A DNA stretch of 64,000 nucleotides from Pseudomonas sp. J452 (lineage in GTDB: Bacteria; Pseudomonadota; Gammaproteobacteria; Pseudomonadales; Pseudomonadaceae). Made by a program: the position numbers and the translations under genes. The notes beneath the pieces were generated by a model. The model searched no databases and was not told the DNA's origin. It was given only the letters and a program-made list of their open reading frames with translations. The stretch lies in NCBI RefSeq assembly GCF_024666525.1, contig NZ_CP088294.1, positions 1,860,001-1,924,000 on the forward strand. The letters run 5' to 3'. Of this stretch, positions 25,350-36,408 are shown piece by piece (the stretch's first letter is position 1; each line of letters starts with the position of its first letter).

Positions 25350-26107
25350 AGCGGGCCTCGGCTTTTATGGAGTGGTGTGGCTGGCAATGCAGATGCTGTG
25401 CCAGTGGTCAGGCTTGATCCTGCCTAATGCAACTGGAAAGCGCAATCCAAGCAAGCGTTTGATTTAACTCGGCTCGCCGAGCAAGGCCGTCGGCGGTTCT
25501 AAGTGTGCCGCTTCCAGGCGGGCCAGTTCAGGCAGCTGGCGTCATCCGGTACGGCTCGCGGTGGGCCACCACGCTCTGGTTCAGGCCCTCCAGGCGCACG
25601 TTGACGCAGCAGACGCGGTCTTCGCCCAGGGAGCGTAGGTGAAATATGCGCCATAGCCCCAACCGGCTGTGCGCTGGCGCCGCTGAAGGCGCGGCAGCAA
25701 TTGCCATGCTCGGGGCCGCCGCTCATGCGTTCAGAGCTGCCTTGGCTGATATGAACCGACGAGCGGCCCCTTGCCGGGATGGCCTTGAGTGGCAGGGCGC
25801 GATCGAAAAAATCGCGCAGAAATGCTGGCAGATTGCCATTTTGCTAATGGCTTTTGCTTTTGCCGAGGGGTAGGCTCGGGTGAAAGATTTCTGGCGCCAG
25901 TTTTGGCGTCGTGCCATGTCGCCGTTCAAGTTTGTCTGCCCATGGCAGATATCTAACGGTAGAGATGCCAGCCAGACCCCGTTGCGGCAAGCACGTTGAA
26001 CCAGCGTTCAGGGTGCAGGACACAGGTGGTACAGGGGCGATGTCAGGCTGGGGTGGTCGGCGGTTGCTTGCGCCGAACGTGACTGAATGCATTTGTCGAG
26101 ATCATCT
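25350..26107. other. Long intergenic region before the chemosensory operon
   Basis: About 750 bases have no intact gene. The left part contains the remnant described separately. The right part (25700-26107) is mixed in composition, with an AT-richer patch near 25810-25870. It should hold the promoter of the MCP-like operon, but I cannot place a convincing sigma-70, sigma-54 or FliA site. Confidence 0.5.
25464..25665 (-). pseudogene. Frameshifted 3' gene remnant, unknown product
   Basis: Three frames joined in order give a protein-like C-terminus: GYGAYFTYA, then LGEDRVCCVNVRLEGLNQSV with HREPYRMT, then LPELARLEAAHLEPP and TALLGEPS before TAA at 25464. Two shifts are needed and no start remains. 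I do not recognise the family. Its position beside the chemosensory operon suggests a former gene lost by decay. Confidence 0.35.
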
Positions 26108-26974
26108 ATGTCGTTGTCGCTCAGCGCTCCCTGCTTCTGCCTCCAGCCATTGCACAACATGGTTGGCACCCTGGCCGTTACCGGCACCAGCGTCACGGGG
26201 GAGAGCTCCCCGTTCGGTGTGATCACCCTGGTTTTGTTATTGCTGGTCGCTGGCGTCGGCTTCTGGCTGCTGCAGGCCAAGCATGCTCGAGCGCTGGAGG
26301 CCGTGCAGCGGGCCCTGGCCGATAGCGAAGCGCAGCGCCGCAACATGCTGTTGCCTGAGGTGCTTGAGCAGCATCAGCAGCAGAGCCGTGAAGAACTCGA
26401 TGCACTCCGGCAAAGCCTGGCGCAGAGCCAGCAGCAGGCCCAGCAGGAGCTCTATGCCCTGCAACAGGAGTCCGAGCAGACCCGCCAGTCCCTGGAACAG
26501 GAAATTGGCCATCTGCAGCGCGCACGTCAGAGCGTCCTGCAGGAAATGGCCGGCAAGATGGTGCAGATTGAAACCTCGGTGCAGGAGTTGCTGGATATAA
26601 CCGCGACCATCGATCGCTGGCATGAAGGCATGAACGGCATCATGGTGCACAACAAGATCATGCAGAAGCAGATCGGCGACTTTAAGGGCATCGTCGGCCA
26701 GATCGCCATTCTGTCGCTCAATGCGGCGATCGAGGCGGCACGCGCGGGTGAGTCCGGGCGCGGCTTTGCGGTGGTGGCCGACGAGGTGCGCAAGCTCTCG
26801 ACCAGCGCCGAAACGCTGAACGAGGACTACCGCACCAACCTGAACAAGAACGCCCTGATCGCCACCCTGGCGTTTCAGGATGTGCAGGCTGGCGGCAACA
26901 TGATCGTGACTGCCATCCATGGCGTGCAGAGCCGGATCAGCAGCCTCGGGCAGACCCTGGAAGGTGCCAACTAA
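26108..26974 (+). CDS. Minimal methyl-accepting chemotaxis-like receptor
   Basis: A 288-residue receptor with one membrane span near the N-terminus ([19 protein letters not shown], about residues 38-56), no periplasmic sensor domain, a long Gln/Glu-rich coiled coil (about 60-165), and an MCP signalling tip ([33 protein letters not shown]). The C-terminal return helix is short (only about 60 residues after the tip) and there is no methylation-site pentapeptide that I can name. ATG at 26108 is preferred; 26159 is an alternative. It heads a five-gene set with CheX-like, CheY and CheA-like products. Confidence 0.8.
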   Translation: MSLSLSAPCFCLQPLHNMVGTLAVTGTSVTGESSPFGVITLVLLLLVAGVGFWLLQAKHARALEAVQRALADSEAQRRNMLLPEVLEQHQQQSREELDALRQSLAQSQQQAQQELYALQQESEQTRQSLEQEIGHLQRARQSVLQEMAGKMVQIETSVQELLDITATIDRWHEGMNGIMVHNKIMQKQIGDFKGIVGQIAILSLNAAIEAARAGESGRGFAVVADEVRKLSTSAETLNEDYRTNLNKNALIATLAFQDVQAGGNMIVTAIHGVQSRISSLGQTLEGAN

Positions 26975-26977
26975 GCC

Positions 26978-27568
26978 ATGCGCACAGCCAATTACGAGCT
27001 CGATGCGACGCTGTACAAGTTGCTGCAGGTGGCATTGGAACAAACCCTGAAGGCCTGCGCGCCCTCTATGCCTTGGGTAACCAGCAAGGTCGAAGCGCTG
27101 GGTGAGCTGCGCCATGAGCACTGCCTCGTCCTGACCATTTCCTCATTCAAGTTCAAGATCATGTGCCTGCTGCATCACTCCATGGATGCGGCCAATCGCA
27201 CTTTCGTGGCGCAGGCGACCGCCACCAAGCTCGAAGACCTCGAGGACTCGGTGTACACCGACTACCTGATGGAAATGAGCAACAGCTTCTGCGGCAACCT
27301 CAAGCGTCTTTTGCAAGGCAGTTGCCCGCCGCTGGGGATGTCCACGCCGAATTTCCTGGAGCGCGCCAGCCTCAACTTCGACAACCTCAAGCTTGCGCAC
27401 TGCGTGCATGTGCGAGCGCAGGAAGCCGTCGGCGCCCCTTCACTCTTCGCGGCCAGTGCTCTGGTCATCGCCAGGCACGAAGGGGATTTCACCCTGCAGC
27501 CGTATCAGGATTATGTCAGCGAAATGGACAGCGCCGCCGACAGTTCAGGAGAACTGGAACTGTTTTAA
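26978..27568 (+). CDS. CheX-like chemotaxis phosphatase-fold protein
   Basis: A 196-residue soluble protein. The segment DYLMEMSNSFCGNLKRLL (around residues 88-106) resembles the E-x-x-N helix of the CheC/CheX/FliY phosphatases that dephosphorylate CheY, which suggests a CheX fold. The rest is not diagnostic. It starts 3 bases after the MCP-like stop, so it is co-translated with it. The CheY-like protein two genes downstream is the obvious partner. Function is inferred from one motif and context. Confidence 0.55.
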   Translation: MRTANYELDATLYKLLQVALEQTLKACAPSMPWVTSKVEALGELRHEHCLVLTISSFKFKIMCLLHHSMDAANRTFVAQATATKLEDLEDSVYTDYLMEMSNSFCGNLKRLLQGSCPPLGMSTPNFLERASLNFDNLKLAHCVHVRAQEAVGAPSLFAASALVIARHEGDFTLQPYQDYVSEMDSAADSSGELELF

Positions 27569-27603
27569 AAGCCCCGAATTCCAGTACAGAGGGTCGCGTC
27601 CAT

Positions 27604-28596
27604 ATGATCGGTTTTGACAAGCAACTCGTCAGCAAAGTGTTGATCTTCGAGGATGCCGCCGTCGCCCAGGGTCAGTTGAAGGCATTTTGCAGCGAGCACG
27701 GCCTGATTGGCCTCAAGCAGGCCAATCAATCGGCCATGAAGATGCTGGCAGCCAATATCGATCTGGGGGCGGTGCTGATTTCAGAAGGCAGCACCGACAT
27801 CGTCGCAGGGATTGCCAACGGCTTCGAGCTGGCCAGGCGGGTTCATCAGTTGCGCCGGGAGCTGCCGATTTTCATTCGCCGTGAAGGCCGTGCCGACCTG
27901 GACGATCTGGCGCCTGAGCAACGGGCCGGGATTGCCGGTGCCTACGATATCGAGCGCCCGGAAACTCTCAAGCTGCTGCTCGACCAGTACCTGGCCGACA
28001 CCGAATACCCCATCTCGCTGATTCGGCGCATTGAAGAAGTCACCCACAGCTCCCTGACGGCGCTATTTCGTGACATCGAGGTGAGCAACGAGCTGCCTTA
28101 CCTGGTCAAGGACAAGCTCACCTATGGCGATATCCTCAGCCTACTGCCGGTGGAATCGCCCTGGTTCAGCGGCTACATGATGGTGCAGAGCGAAGAGCAG
28201 CCGATGATCGAGCTGATCAAGGCTGGCCGCACCGCCATCGATGGCCGGGCCGTGGATTTTCGTGACGTCATGGGCATGCTTAGCGAAATCACCAACCTGG
28301 CCTGGGGTGGCTTGAGAACCCGCTTGCTCGCACTGCACCCGCCGACTGTGGACGACAGCACGCGAATCAGCGTGCCGATCACGGTCAACCAGTACAAGGA
28401 ATACATTTCCTTTGGCACCGATCGTTCGCAGCTGTGCTTCAAGTACACGCTGCGTGACGTGCATGGCCAGTTGGCGCCGGTCACCCTGTTCCAGAAATTC
28501 ATTTTCAATATTCGCTGGTCGCCTGAGGAGTACCTGCAGGCCGACGAAAACAAAGTGGAAGACTTGGTTGAAAGTGGTTGCCTCGAATTGTTCTGA
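27604..28596 (+). CDS. Pseudo-receiver plus CheX-like fusion
   Basis: A 330-residue protein. The first 125 residues have a receiver-like rhythm (SKVLIFEDAAVAQGQLKAFC at the start), but the phosphorylated Asp position reads AVLISEG and the conserved Lys region reads PIFIRREG. It should therefore not accept phosphate. The C-terminal half has DVMGMLSEITNLAWGGLRTR, again the E-x-x-N helix of CheX-type proteins. ATG at 27604 is the first in-frame start with protein-like sequence after it. It ends in CLELF, like the end ELELF of the previous product, which hints at a shared C-terminal motif. Confidence 0.55.
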   Translation: MIGFDKQLVSKVLIFEDAAVAQGQLKAFCSEHGLIGLKQANQSAMKMLAANIDLGAVLISEGSTDIVAGIANGFELARRVHQLRRELPIFIRREGRADLDDLAPEQRAGIAGAYDIERPETLKLLLDQYLADTEYPISLIRRIEEVTHSSLTALFRDIEVSNELPYLVKDKLTYGDILSLLPVESPWFSGYMMVQSEEQPMIELIKAGRTAIDGRAVDFRDVMGMLSEITNLAWGGLRTRLLALHPPTVDDSTRISVPITVNQYKEYISFGTDRSQLCFKYTLRDVHGQLAPVTLFQKFIFNIRWSPEEYLQADENKVEDLVESGCLELF

Positions 28597-28668
28597 GTCA
28601 ACTGCCGTACTGCCAACAAGATGATTAATAGCAGTTTGGGCTGCATAGAAAAGGTAAGGCTGAATCCA

Positions 28669-29037
28669 ATGGCACAAATACTCGTAGTAGATGACAGCGC
28701 CGCGATCCGTAACGAAGTCGCCGCGTTCCTCAAAGCCAATAACTTCACGGTGGAAACCGCAGTCGACGGCAAGGATGGGCTGGTCAAGCTCAAGGCCGAT
28801 CGAGCCATCAAACTGGTCATTTCGGACGTCAACATGCCGAACATGGACGGCCTGACCATGGCCGAGAAAGTGCGCAGCGAGCTGGGCAACCAGACCGTCA
28901 ACATCATCATGCTGACCACCGAGAATGACCCCAACATGAAAAACCGTGGCAAAGCGGCGGGTGTCAAGGGCTGGATCGTCAAACCATTCAACGGCGCCAA
29001 TGCACTGGGCGCGATCCAGAAACTGGTGGCCGGCTAA
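28669..29037 (+). CDS. CheY-like single-domain response regulator
   Basis: A 122-residue stand-alone receiver. The acidic pair D8-D9 (ILVVDDS), the phospho-acceptor D53 (LVISDVNMPNMDG), Thr in IIMLTTEND and Lys in GWIVKPF are all intact, so it should be phosphorylated. ATG at 28669 (MAQILVVDD) is the standard start; the longer frame from 28621 adds non-family sequence. It lies between the pseudo-receiver and the CheA-like kinase, its probable phosphodonor. Confidence 0.92.
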   Translation: MAQILVVDDSAAIRNEVAAFLKANNFTVETAVDGKDGLVKLKADRAIKLVISDVNMPNMDGLTMAEKVRSELGNQTVNIIMLTTENDPNMKNRGKAAGVKGWIVKPFNGANALGAIQKLVAG

Positions 29038-29144
29038 GGCGCAACGCCTGCCGTTGTAAGTAACTGATCGGTCATAGGCTGCCGATAAGGATGCCTAGCT
29101 TCATCGCTGGAATATAAAAATAAAGAGTCCACTATGGTGATTGC

Positions 29145-32100
29145 ATGCCAACGCTCAAGCTCAGTTTCAATCAAAAGGTAGCCCTTGGGTTCGCCGTCAT
29201 CCTGCTGTTGTTGACCATCTCTGGCGCAATGTCCCTGTGGACTCTTAGCGACATCAGCAGCTCCAACGAGCGCGTTCACGAAACGGCCGTTCCGGTGGTC
29301 AGCGAGGTCAACAAGGTGCAGATTCGCCTGTTGAAGCTGGCCAACCTCAGTGCGCTGGGTTTCAACGCGCTGAGCGAAGAAGACATCCGTCCCTATCGCG
29401 ATGACTTCGAAAAAGGCGCCACCGAGTTCGCCGAGGGCTTCAAGACCCTTGAGACCCTGGCCCAGGCCGACCCGCAGCGGGCGGCCCTGGTCGCCGACAT
29501 CAAGAGTAACTACGAAACCTACGCCGTCGCCGTGCGCAAGATGTTCGACGCCAAGCTGGCCGTGTTGATCGCCAAGCAGCAGGTCGAGGATGAAGTCGGC
29601 GTAGTCATGGAACGCTCCGACGACGTCGGCTTCGCCTTCCTGGAGATCGTCAACTTCCGCGCCCCGAGCCGGGCGCTGGAAAAGGATCTGAGCCTGGCCC
29701 AGGGCTTCGCCAACCAGGCCGATGCCCTGATGGCGGGCGTGGCCAAGGCGGCCCAGGAAATTCAGAACGGCGAGGATCTCGAGCGCCTGGATAGCGCCCA
29801 GGACGACTTCGAATTCATCATCAATGGCGCGATGTTCTGGTTCGACAAAGCCATTCCCTTGTTCCAGCCGATGGACGACGCCGACATCATCGCTACCGCC
29901 CAGAGCAGTGTCGAAGCCCTGCGTGCGCGCCTCAAGGCCACGCCGAATCTGGTCGACTTCAAGCGCGAGCAACTGACCCAGGCGCAAACCGCCCGGGAAC
30001 AACTGAGTGCTTCCAAGGCAGCGGTAGAGAAGTCGGTAGCGGGGCTGGACGAGGTTCTGGTGTCCGCAGACGCCCAGTTCAATCGCCTGCAAGCCGAGCT
30101 GGGCGACAGCGTCAGCTTCGGTTTCAAAAGCACTATCGTGATCCTGATCATCCTGCTGGGCCTGGCGACGCAGAACTTCAACTCCATGCGCTTGGCCATC
30201 CGCAAGAAGATGATCGACCTGGCCAAGCTCAACGGCATCGGCGGCACCCTGGCCGCCGCGCGTGATCAGGACACGGCGCTCGAGCTAGTGCTGCACGCCA
30301 TGTACGAGAAGATCGGCATCGAGCGCGGTTCGGTCTACCTGTTCAACAAGGATAACGAACTGGAGGCGAAAGCCTTCCTGCCGCCCAAGCAGATGGACGG
30401 CGCACCGTCGGCGATCACCTTCACCATGGGTGAAGGCGTGATCGGTCGGGCGGCGGCTTCCAAGCAAGCACTGTTCGTGCCGGATACCAGCCGTGACCAG
30501 TCCTATGTCGGCGGTGAGGGCGAGAAGGCCAAGGCCCTGCTCTGCGTACCGCTGGTCGACAAGGACATCCTGATCGGCGTGATGAACTTCTCCGGCGAAG
30601 TGAACAAGGTGGCCTTCGCCGACAGCGACTACGAGTTCGTCGCCTCGGTGGCGCGTTCCCTGGTCACCACCATCAAGAACATCCGCATGGTCGAAGTGAT
30701 CGAGGAACATAACCGCACCCTGGAGCGCAAGGTCGAGGAGCGTACTGCGGCGCTGAAGCAGAAGAACGAAGACATCGCCAACATGTTCTCCAACATGCAC
30801 CAGGGCCTGTTCACCATTGTCGATGGCGGCCTGATCCATCCCGAGTATGCGGCGTACCTGGAGACCATCTTCGAGACCAAGGAAATCGCCAACCGCAACT
30901 TCGTCGACTTCATGTTCAGGCGCTCGACCCTGAGCGCCGATGTCATCGATGCGGCCTCCACTGCCGTGGCCTCTATCGTCGGCGAAGACGCGATGATGTA
31001 TGAGTTCAACTCGCACCTGCTGGTGACCGAGCTGGCCCTGGAGTTCAGTGACAAACCCAACAAGCTGATCGAGCTCGATTGGGACCCGATCATCGATGAC
31101 CAGGATGTGATCACCAAGCTGATGGTGACCGTGCGCGATGTCACCGCGCTGAAGGAGCTGCAGGCCGAGGCCGAGGGGCAGAAGCAGGAGCTGATGATGA
31201 TCGGCGAGATCCTCTCGGTGGATGCCGACAAGTTCAGCGACTTCATCGAAGGCTCGGCTTCCTTCGTCGACAAGTGCCGGACCATCATCGAGGAAACCGA
31301 GCAGAAGGATCTCGGCAAGCTGGCCGAACTGTTCCGCAACATCCACACGGTCAAGGGCAATGCCCGCACCTATGGCCTCAAGCACATCACCGATACGGTG
31401 CACCGCATCGAAAATACCTACGATCAGCTGCGCAAGAACGAGGACATGCAGTGGCAGCCCCAGGAGCTGCTGAGCGAGCTGGCTTTCGCCGAGCAGGCGA
31501 TCAAGGTCTATAGCGGCATCTTCAAGGATAAGCTGGGGCGTGATGGCAAGCAGGGGATTGCCGGGGCACGGGTCGACCGAGAGCAGATCAGCCGCCTGCT
31601 GGAGAGCATTGCCGCGCTGTCCGATACCGAGCTGCCGGCCAATGTGATCAGCATCGTGCGTGATACCTACCACTCCCTGGCAGCCATCGATGCCGAGCCG
31701 CTGGAGTCGGTGATTGCCGATGTGCTCAAGTCGGTGCAGTCGCTGGCGGAGGAGCTGGACAAGCCGGCACCGCTGGTGGTGATCGAGGATCACGATATAT
31801 ACACGCGCAAGGCCGCACACGGCATGCTCAACAACATCTTCATGCATGTGCTGCGCAATGCCGTGGACCATGGTATCGAGGCACCGGCCGAGCGCCGCGA
31901 GAAGGGCAAGGCCGAGCAGGGCAGTATCCGCATCGACGCGGTGGAAGACGACGGTGCGGTCAGCTTCGCCGTGCGTGACGATGGCCGCGGCATCGCGTTG
32001 GGCAAGATATTCGCCAAGGCCGTCGACATGGGACTGTACCCGGCCGATGCGCCGCGCCCGGCGGCCAGCGAGATCGCCAACCTGATCTTCACCTCCGGTT

Positions 32101-32306
32101 TCTCCACGGCCGATGAGGTCACTGAGGTGTCGGGGCGTGGCGTCGGCATGGATGCGGTGCGCGAGTTCCTCGAGTCCGAAGGTGGCAGCATCGAGATCAA
32201 GCTGGATGCCGGTGACGAGGGCGCGGACTACCGTGGCTTCACCACACTGATCCACCTGCCGGCCTCGCTCTGCGTGATTCCGCCGGAGTTCGCCCGGGCC
32301 AGTTGA
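29145..32306 (+). CDS. Membrane-bound CheA-like histidine kinase with GAF and HPt domains
   Basis: A 1053-residue hybrid. A membrane span at about 13-33, a helical extracytoplasmic sensor to about 325, a second span near 328-345, a GAF domain at about 370-520 and a coiled coil near 525-550 are followed by a region with NMHQGLFTIVDGG. The HPt domain has H734 in IHTVKGNART. The ATPase has N905 (LRNAVDHGIE), D945-DGRG and SGRGVGMD near 996. The phosphorylated His is in an HPt and the N-box is CheA-like, but the protein stops after the ATPase with no CheW-like domain. It lies 107 bases downstream of the CheY gene and ends in a terminator. Confidence 0.85.
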   Translation: MPTLKLSFNQKVALGFAVILLLLTISGAMSLWTLSDISSSNERVHETAVPVVSEVNKVQIRLLKLANLSALGFNALSEEDIRPYRDDFEKGATEFAEGFKTLETLAQADPQRAALVADIKSNYETYAVAVRKMFDAKLAVLIAKQQVEDEVGVVMERSDDVGFAFLEIVNFRAPSRALEKDLSLAQGFANQADALMAGVAKAAQEIQNGEDLERLDSAQDDFEFIINGAMFWFDKAIPLFQPMDDADIIATAQSSVEALRARLKATPNLVDFKREQLTQAQTAREQLSASKAAVEKSVAGLDEVLVSADAQFNRLQAELGDSVSFGFKSTIVILIILLGLATQNFNSMRLAIRKKMIDLAKLNGIGGTLAAARDQDTALELVLHAMYEKIGIERGSVYLFNKDNELEAKAFLPPKQMDGAPSAITFTMGEGVIGRAAASKQALFVPDTSRDQSYVGGEGEKAKALLCVPLVDKDILIGVMNFSGEVNKVAFADSDYEFVASVARSLVTTIKNIRMVEVIEEHNRTLERKVEERTAALKQKNEDIANMFSNMHQGLFTIVDGGLIHPEYAAYLETIFETKEIANRNFVDFMFRRSTLSADVIDAASTAVASIVGEDAMMYEFNSHLLVTELALEFSDKPNKLIELDWDPIIDDQDVITKLMVTVRDVTALKELQAEAEGQKQELMMIGEILSVDADKFSDFIEGSASFVDKCRTIIEETEQKDLGKLAELFRNIHTVKGNARTYGLKHITDTVHRIENTYDQLRKNEDMQWQPQELLSELAFAEQAIKVYSGIFKDKLGRDGKQGIAGARVDREQISRLLESIAALSDTELPANVISIVRDTYHSLAAIDAEPLESVIADVLKSVQSLAEELDKPAPLVVIEDHDIYTRKAAHGMLNNIFMHVLRNAVDHGIEAPAERREKGKAEQGSIRIDAVEDDGAVSFAVRDDGRGIALGKIFAKAVDMGLYPADAPRPAASEIANLIFTSGFSTADEVTEVSGRGVGMDAVREFLESEGGSIEIKLDAGDEGADYRGFTTLIHLPASLCVIPPEFARAS

Positions 32307-32354
32307 GTTGTTTGCGGGCGCTCACTGTCTGCCGGTGAGTGACCCCGCAGCGCC

Positions 32355-32384
32355 TGGCAGGGCATCTACCTGCCAAGTGTTTTT
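32355..32384 (+). terminator. Terminator after the CheA-like kinase gene
   Basis: TGGCAGG pairs with CCTGCCA around a 7-base loop and is followed by AGTGTTTTTA. It is the likely end of the chemosensory operon. Confidence 0.7.
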
Positions 32385-32617
32385 ATCCTGCCGATCTGTG
32401 CCCGCACCGTTGTAGGTGCGGCGCACGCTCTGCCGCTAGCCGCTGTGCTAACCTGCGGCAAATTCTTCCAGGCCTTTATCCGGCCATGTGAGCGCCTCCT
32501 CTTCGGCGCTGTCGTGCAGATATCTGCTCGACTGCAGCCGTTGCTGCGATCGGGCAGTCCGTCGTCAGTCATGCGGCGTATTCACAGGGCGGGTGAGGGT
32601 CGTTCTTGGGGTTATCC
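32385..32617. other. Intergenic region upstream of mpl
   Basis: No gene is seen between the terminator and mpl. A short inverted repeat, CCGCACC-GTTGTA-GGTGCGG, lies at about 32402-32421. An mpl promoter is expected but not located. Confidence 0.45.
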
Positions 32618-33970
32618 ATGCATATCCATATTCTCGGCATCTGCGGCACTTTCATGGGCTCCCTGGCGGTCCTGGCGAAAGAGCTGGGCCATCGCGTCAC
32701 CGGTTCCGATGCCAACGTCTACCCACCGATGAGCACCCAGCTCGAAGCCCAGGGCATCGAGCTGATGCAGGGCTATGAACCGGCCCACCTGCAGCCGGCA
32801 CCTGACCTGGTAGTAGTCGGCAATGCCTTGAGCCGTGGTAACCCGGCGGTGGAATACGTGCTCAATCAGGGCCTGCCTTATGTTTCCGGCCCGCAGTGGC
32901 TGGCCGATCATGTGCTGCAGGGGCGCTGGGTGCTGGCCGCTGCTGGTACCCACGGCAAGACCACCACCAGCAGCATGCTGGCCTGGGTGCTGGAGCACGC
33001 CGGCATGAGCCCGGGCTTTTTGATCGGTGGCGTGCCGCAGAACTTTGGCGTGTCCGCGCGGCTGGGCGGCACGCCGTTCTTCGTGGTCGAGGCCGACGAG
33101 TACGACAGCGCCTTCTTCGACAAGCGCAGCAAGTTCGTCCACTACCGCCCGCGCACCGCGATCCTGAATAACCTGGAATTCGATCACGCGGATATCTTCC
33201 CGGATCTGGCGGCCATCGAGCGGCAGTTCCACCACCTGGTGCGCACCGTGCCGGGCGAGGGGCTGATCATCCATCCGCAGGCTGAGCAGGCGCTGCAGCG
33301 GGTCATCCAGATGGGCTGCTGGACTCCGGTGCAGACCACCGGTGACGGCGGCCAGTGGCAGGCCAAGCTGCTCCGCGCCGACGGCTCGCGCTTCGAGGTG
33401 TGGTTCGACGAGGCGCTGATGGGCGTGGTCGAGTGGGCGCTGACCGGCCAGCACAACGTCGCCAACGCCCTGGCTACTCTAGCTGCGGCGCGGCATGTCG
33501 GCGTGGTGCCGGAACTGGGCATCGCCGGCCTGTCCAGCTTCAAGAGCGTCAAACGGCGCATGGAGAAGGTCGCTGAGGTCAACGGCGTGACCATCTATGA
33601 CGACTTCGCCCACCACCCGACCGCCATCGCCACCACGCTGGACGGCCTGCGCAAGCAGATCGGCGATGCGCCGCTGATCGCGGTGATCGAACCGCGCTCC
33701 AACTCGATGAAGCTCGGCGCCCACCGCGACGGCTTGCCAGGTTCGGTCACCCAGGCCGACCGCGTCTACTGGTACGCGCCGGCCAACCTGGGCTGGGATC
33801 TGGCCGCTACCGTGGCCTCGTCCAGCGTGCCGACCGAGGTCTGCGACTCGCTGGAGGCGATCATCGCCGGGGTCAAGGCCCACGCCGCGCCCGGCACCCA
33901 GGTGGTGGTGATGAGTAACGGCGGCTTTGGCGGCCTGCATGGCAAGCTGGCCAAGGCGCTGGAGGAGTAA
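32618..33970 (+). CDS. mpl: UDP-N-acetylmuramate:L-Ala-gamma-D-Glu-meso-DAP ligase
   Basis: Mpl recycles the cell-wall tripeptide by joining it to UDP-MurNAc in the cytoplasm. The 450-residue Mur ligase has the N-terminal Rossmann start [16 protein letters not shown] (Mpl-specific, compare MurC), the ATP loop [13 protein letters not shown] near residue 110, and the central [22 protein letters not shown] at 32618 is the first start with family sequence. It is followed after 2 bases by ubiX. Confidence 0.97.
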   Translation: MHIHILGICGTFMGSLAVLAKELGHRVTGSDANVYPPMSTQLEAQGIELMQGYEPAHLQPAPDLVVVGNALSRGNPAVEYVLNQGLPYVSGPQWLADHVLQGRWVLAAAGTHGKTTTSSMLAWVLEHAGMSPGFLIGGVPQNFGVSARLGGTPFFVVEADEYDSAFFDKRSKFVHYRPRTAILNNLEFDHADIFPDLAAIERQFHHLVRTVPGEGLIIHPQAEQALQRVIQMGCWTPVQTTGDGGQWQAKLLRADGSRFEVWFDEALMGVVEWALTGQHNVANALATLAAARHVGVVPELGIAGLSSFKSVKRRMEKVAEVNGVTIYDDFAHHPTAIATTLDGLRKQIGDAPLIAVIEPRSNSMKLGAHRDGLPGSVTQADRVYWYAPANLGWDLAATVASSSVPTEVCDSLEAIIAGVKAHAAPGTQVVVMSNGGFGGLHGKLAKALEE

Positions 33971-33972
33971 GC

Positions 33973-34602
33973 ATGTCTGGTCCCGAGCGCATCACCCTGG
34001 CCATGACCGGCGCTTCCGGCGCCCAGTACGGTCTGCGCCTGCTCGACTGCCTGGTGCAGGAAGAGCGCGAAGTGCATTTCCTGATTTCCAAGGCCGCGCA
34101 GCTGGTGATGGCCACCGAAACCGACGTGACCCTACCGGCCAAGCCACAGGCCATGCAGGCGTTCTTGAGCGAATACACCGGCGCCGCGCCGGGGCAGATT
34201 CGTGTGTACGGCAAGGAAGACTGGATGGCCCCGGTGGCCTCCGGCTCCGGCGCGCCGGCGGCCATGGTGGTAGTGCCGTGCTCGACCGGTACCCTCTCGG
34301 CTATCGCCACGGGGGCCTGCAACAACCTGATCGAGCGTGCCGCCGACGTGGCCTTGAAGGAGCGTCGCCAACTGATCCTGGTGCCGCGCGAGGCGCCGTA
34401 CTCCAGTATCCACCTGGAAAACATGCTCAAGCTGTCCAACCTCGGAGCGGTGATCGTGCCCGCTTCGCCGGGCTTCTATCACCAGCCGCAGACCATCGAC
34501 GACCTGATCGACTTTGTTGTCGCGCGCATCCTAAACCTGCTGAATATTCCTCAGGATATGTTGCCGCGTTGGGGCGAGCATCATCTGAGCAGCGATGATT
34601 AA
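33973..34602 (+). CDS. ubiX: Flavin prenyltransferase
   Basis: UbiX makes prenylated FMN from dimethylallyl phosphate and FMN for the decarboxylase UbiD in ubiquinone synthesis. At 209 residues it has the family start [20 protein letters not shown] and the FMN/prenyl site [40 protein letters not shown] gives the conserved Arg and Glu. It lies directly after mpl and overlaps the start of a small lipoprotein gene by 8 bases. Confidence 0.97.
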   Translation: MSGPERITLAMTGASGAQYGLRLLDCLVQEEREVHFLISKAAQLVMATETDVTLPAKPQAMQAFLSEYTGAAPGQIRVYGKEDWMAPVASGSGAPAAMVVVPCSTGTLSAIATGACNNLIERAADVALKERRQLILVPREAPYSSIHLENMLKLSNLGAVIVPASPGFYHQPQTIDDLIDFVVARILNLLNIPQDMLPRWGEHHLSSDD

Positions 34603-34891
34603 GTTCTCGGGATTAAGCCTGGCGCTGCTACTGATCGGGCTGCTGCCTGGCTGCGCCAGCGTACGCACCCTGGATGCGGCCAAGCCTGGGGCACCGATCA
34701 TCTACTCGGGAACGCGGCTGGACTGGTATGCGCTGCAGGGTGGTTGCTGCCCACTGGACCGCTTCGGTGCCGAGGCGCCCAAATACGCGGGAGTCGATTT
34801 GCCCGCCAGTGCCCTGCTGGACACTCTGTTGCTGCCATTCGCCGTGGCCGCCGAGCTGGGTGTCGGGCTTGGGGTCAGCGGCGGTAACTGA
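34595..34891 (+). CDS. YceK/YidQ-family small lipoprotein
   Basis: A 98-residue predicted outer-membrane or periplasmic lipoprotein. The signal sequence ends in the lipobox LLPGC (Cys 20). The mature part has [13 protein letters not shown], the conserved Y-S-G-T/D block of the DUF1375 family, and a hydrophobic [10 protein letters not shown]. It overlaps the ubiX stop by 8 bases, indicating coupling. No function is known for the family. Confidence 0.85.
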   Translation: MIKFSGLSLALLLIGLLPGCASVRTLDAAKPGAPIIYSGTRLDWYALQGGCCPLDRFGAEAPKYAGVDLPASALLDTLLLPFAVAAELGVGLGVSGGN

Positions 34892-34930
34892 GTCGGCGCG
34901 GGCCTTGCGCCCGCGTCGACGTTCTTTCTG

Positions 34931-36112
<1,182 letters not shown>

Positions 36113-36408
36113 AGGTTCTCCGGTGTCTGGCAGTGAGTGTGGCCCTGCGTGTGGGCAGGGTGGGCCTGTACGTGGATAAGCGCGGACAGGCCAGGGAGGG
36201 CCGAGTTTAAAGCGCCGGCAAGGCAGTGAACAGCGCGGCGGTTTGCCAGCGAGGGTTAGCTTGCCTGTTGCGAGTTGCACCCATGGTGGATAAGCCCTGC
36301 GTTATCCACCTGCAAAGCTTGCCAGTGCGTATGGACTGAGAAGCGGCGCCGCATTTTCCACCGATAAGCCAAGACCGGAGCCGGTCTCGTGAGGGGTTGA
36401 GCGGCGGC
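36113..36408. other. Intergenic region upstream of the thiolase gene
   Basis: About 300 bases without a supported gene between the thiolase start and the end of the NAD(P)-binding protein gene. The thiolase promoter is expected here. I see no clear hairpin or operator. Confidence 0.45.

Noticed and set aside
25810..25862. Possible sigma-54 promoter (TGGCAG ... TTGC)
   Set aside because: The GG and GC pairs are 6 or 14 bases apart rather than the required 10.
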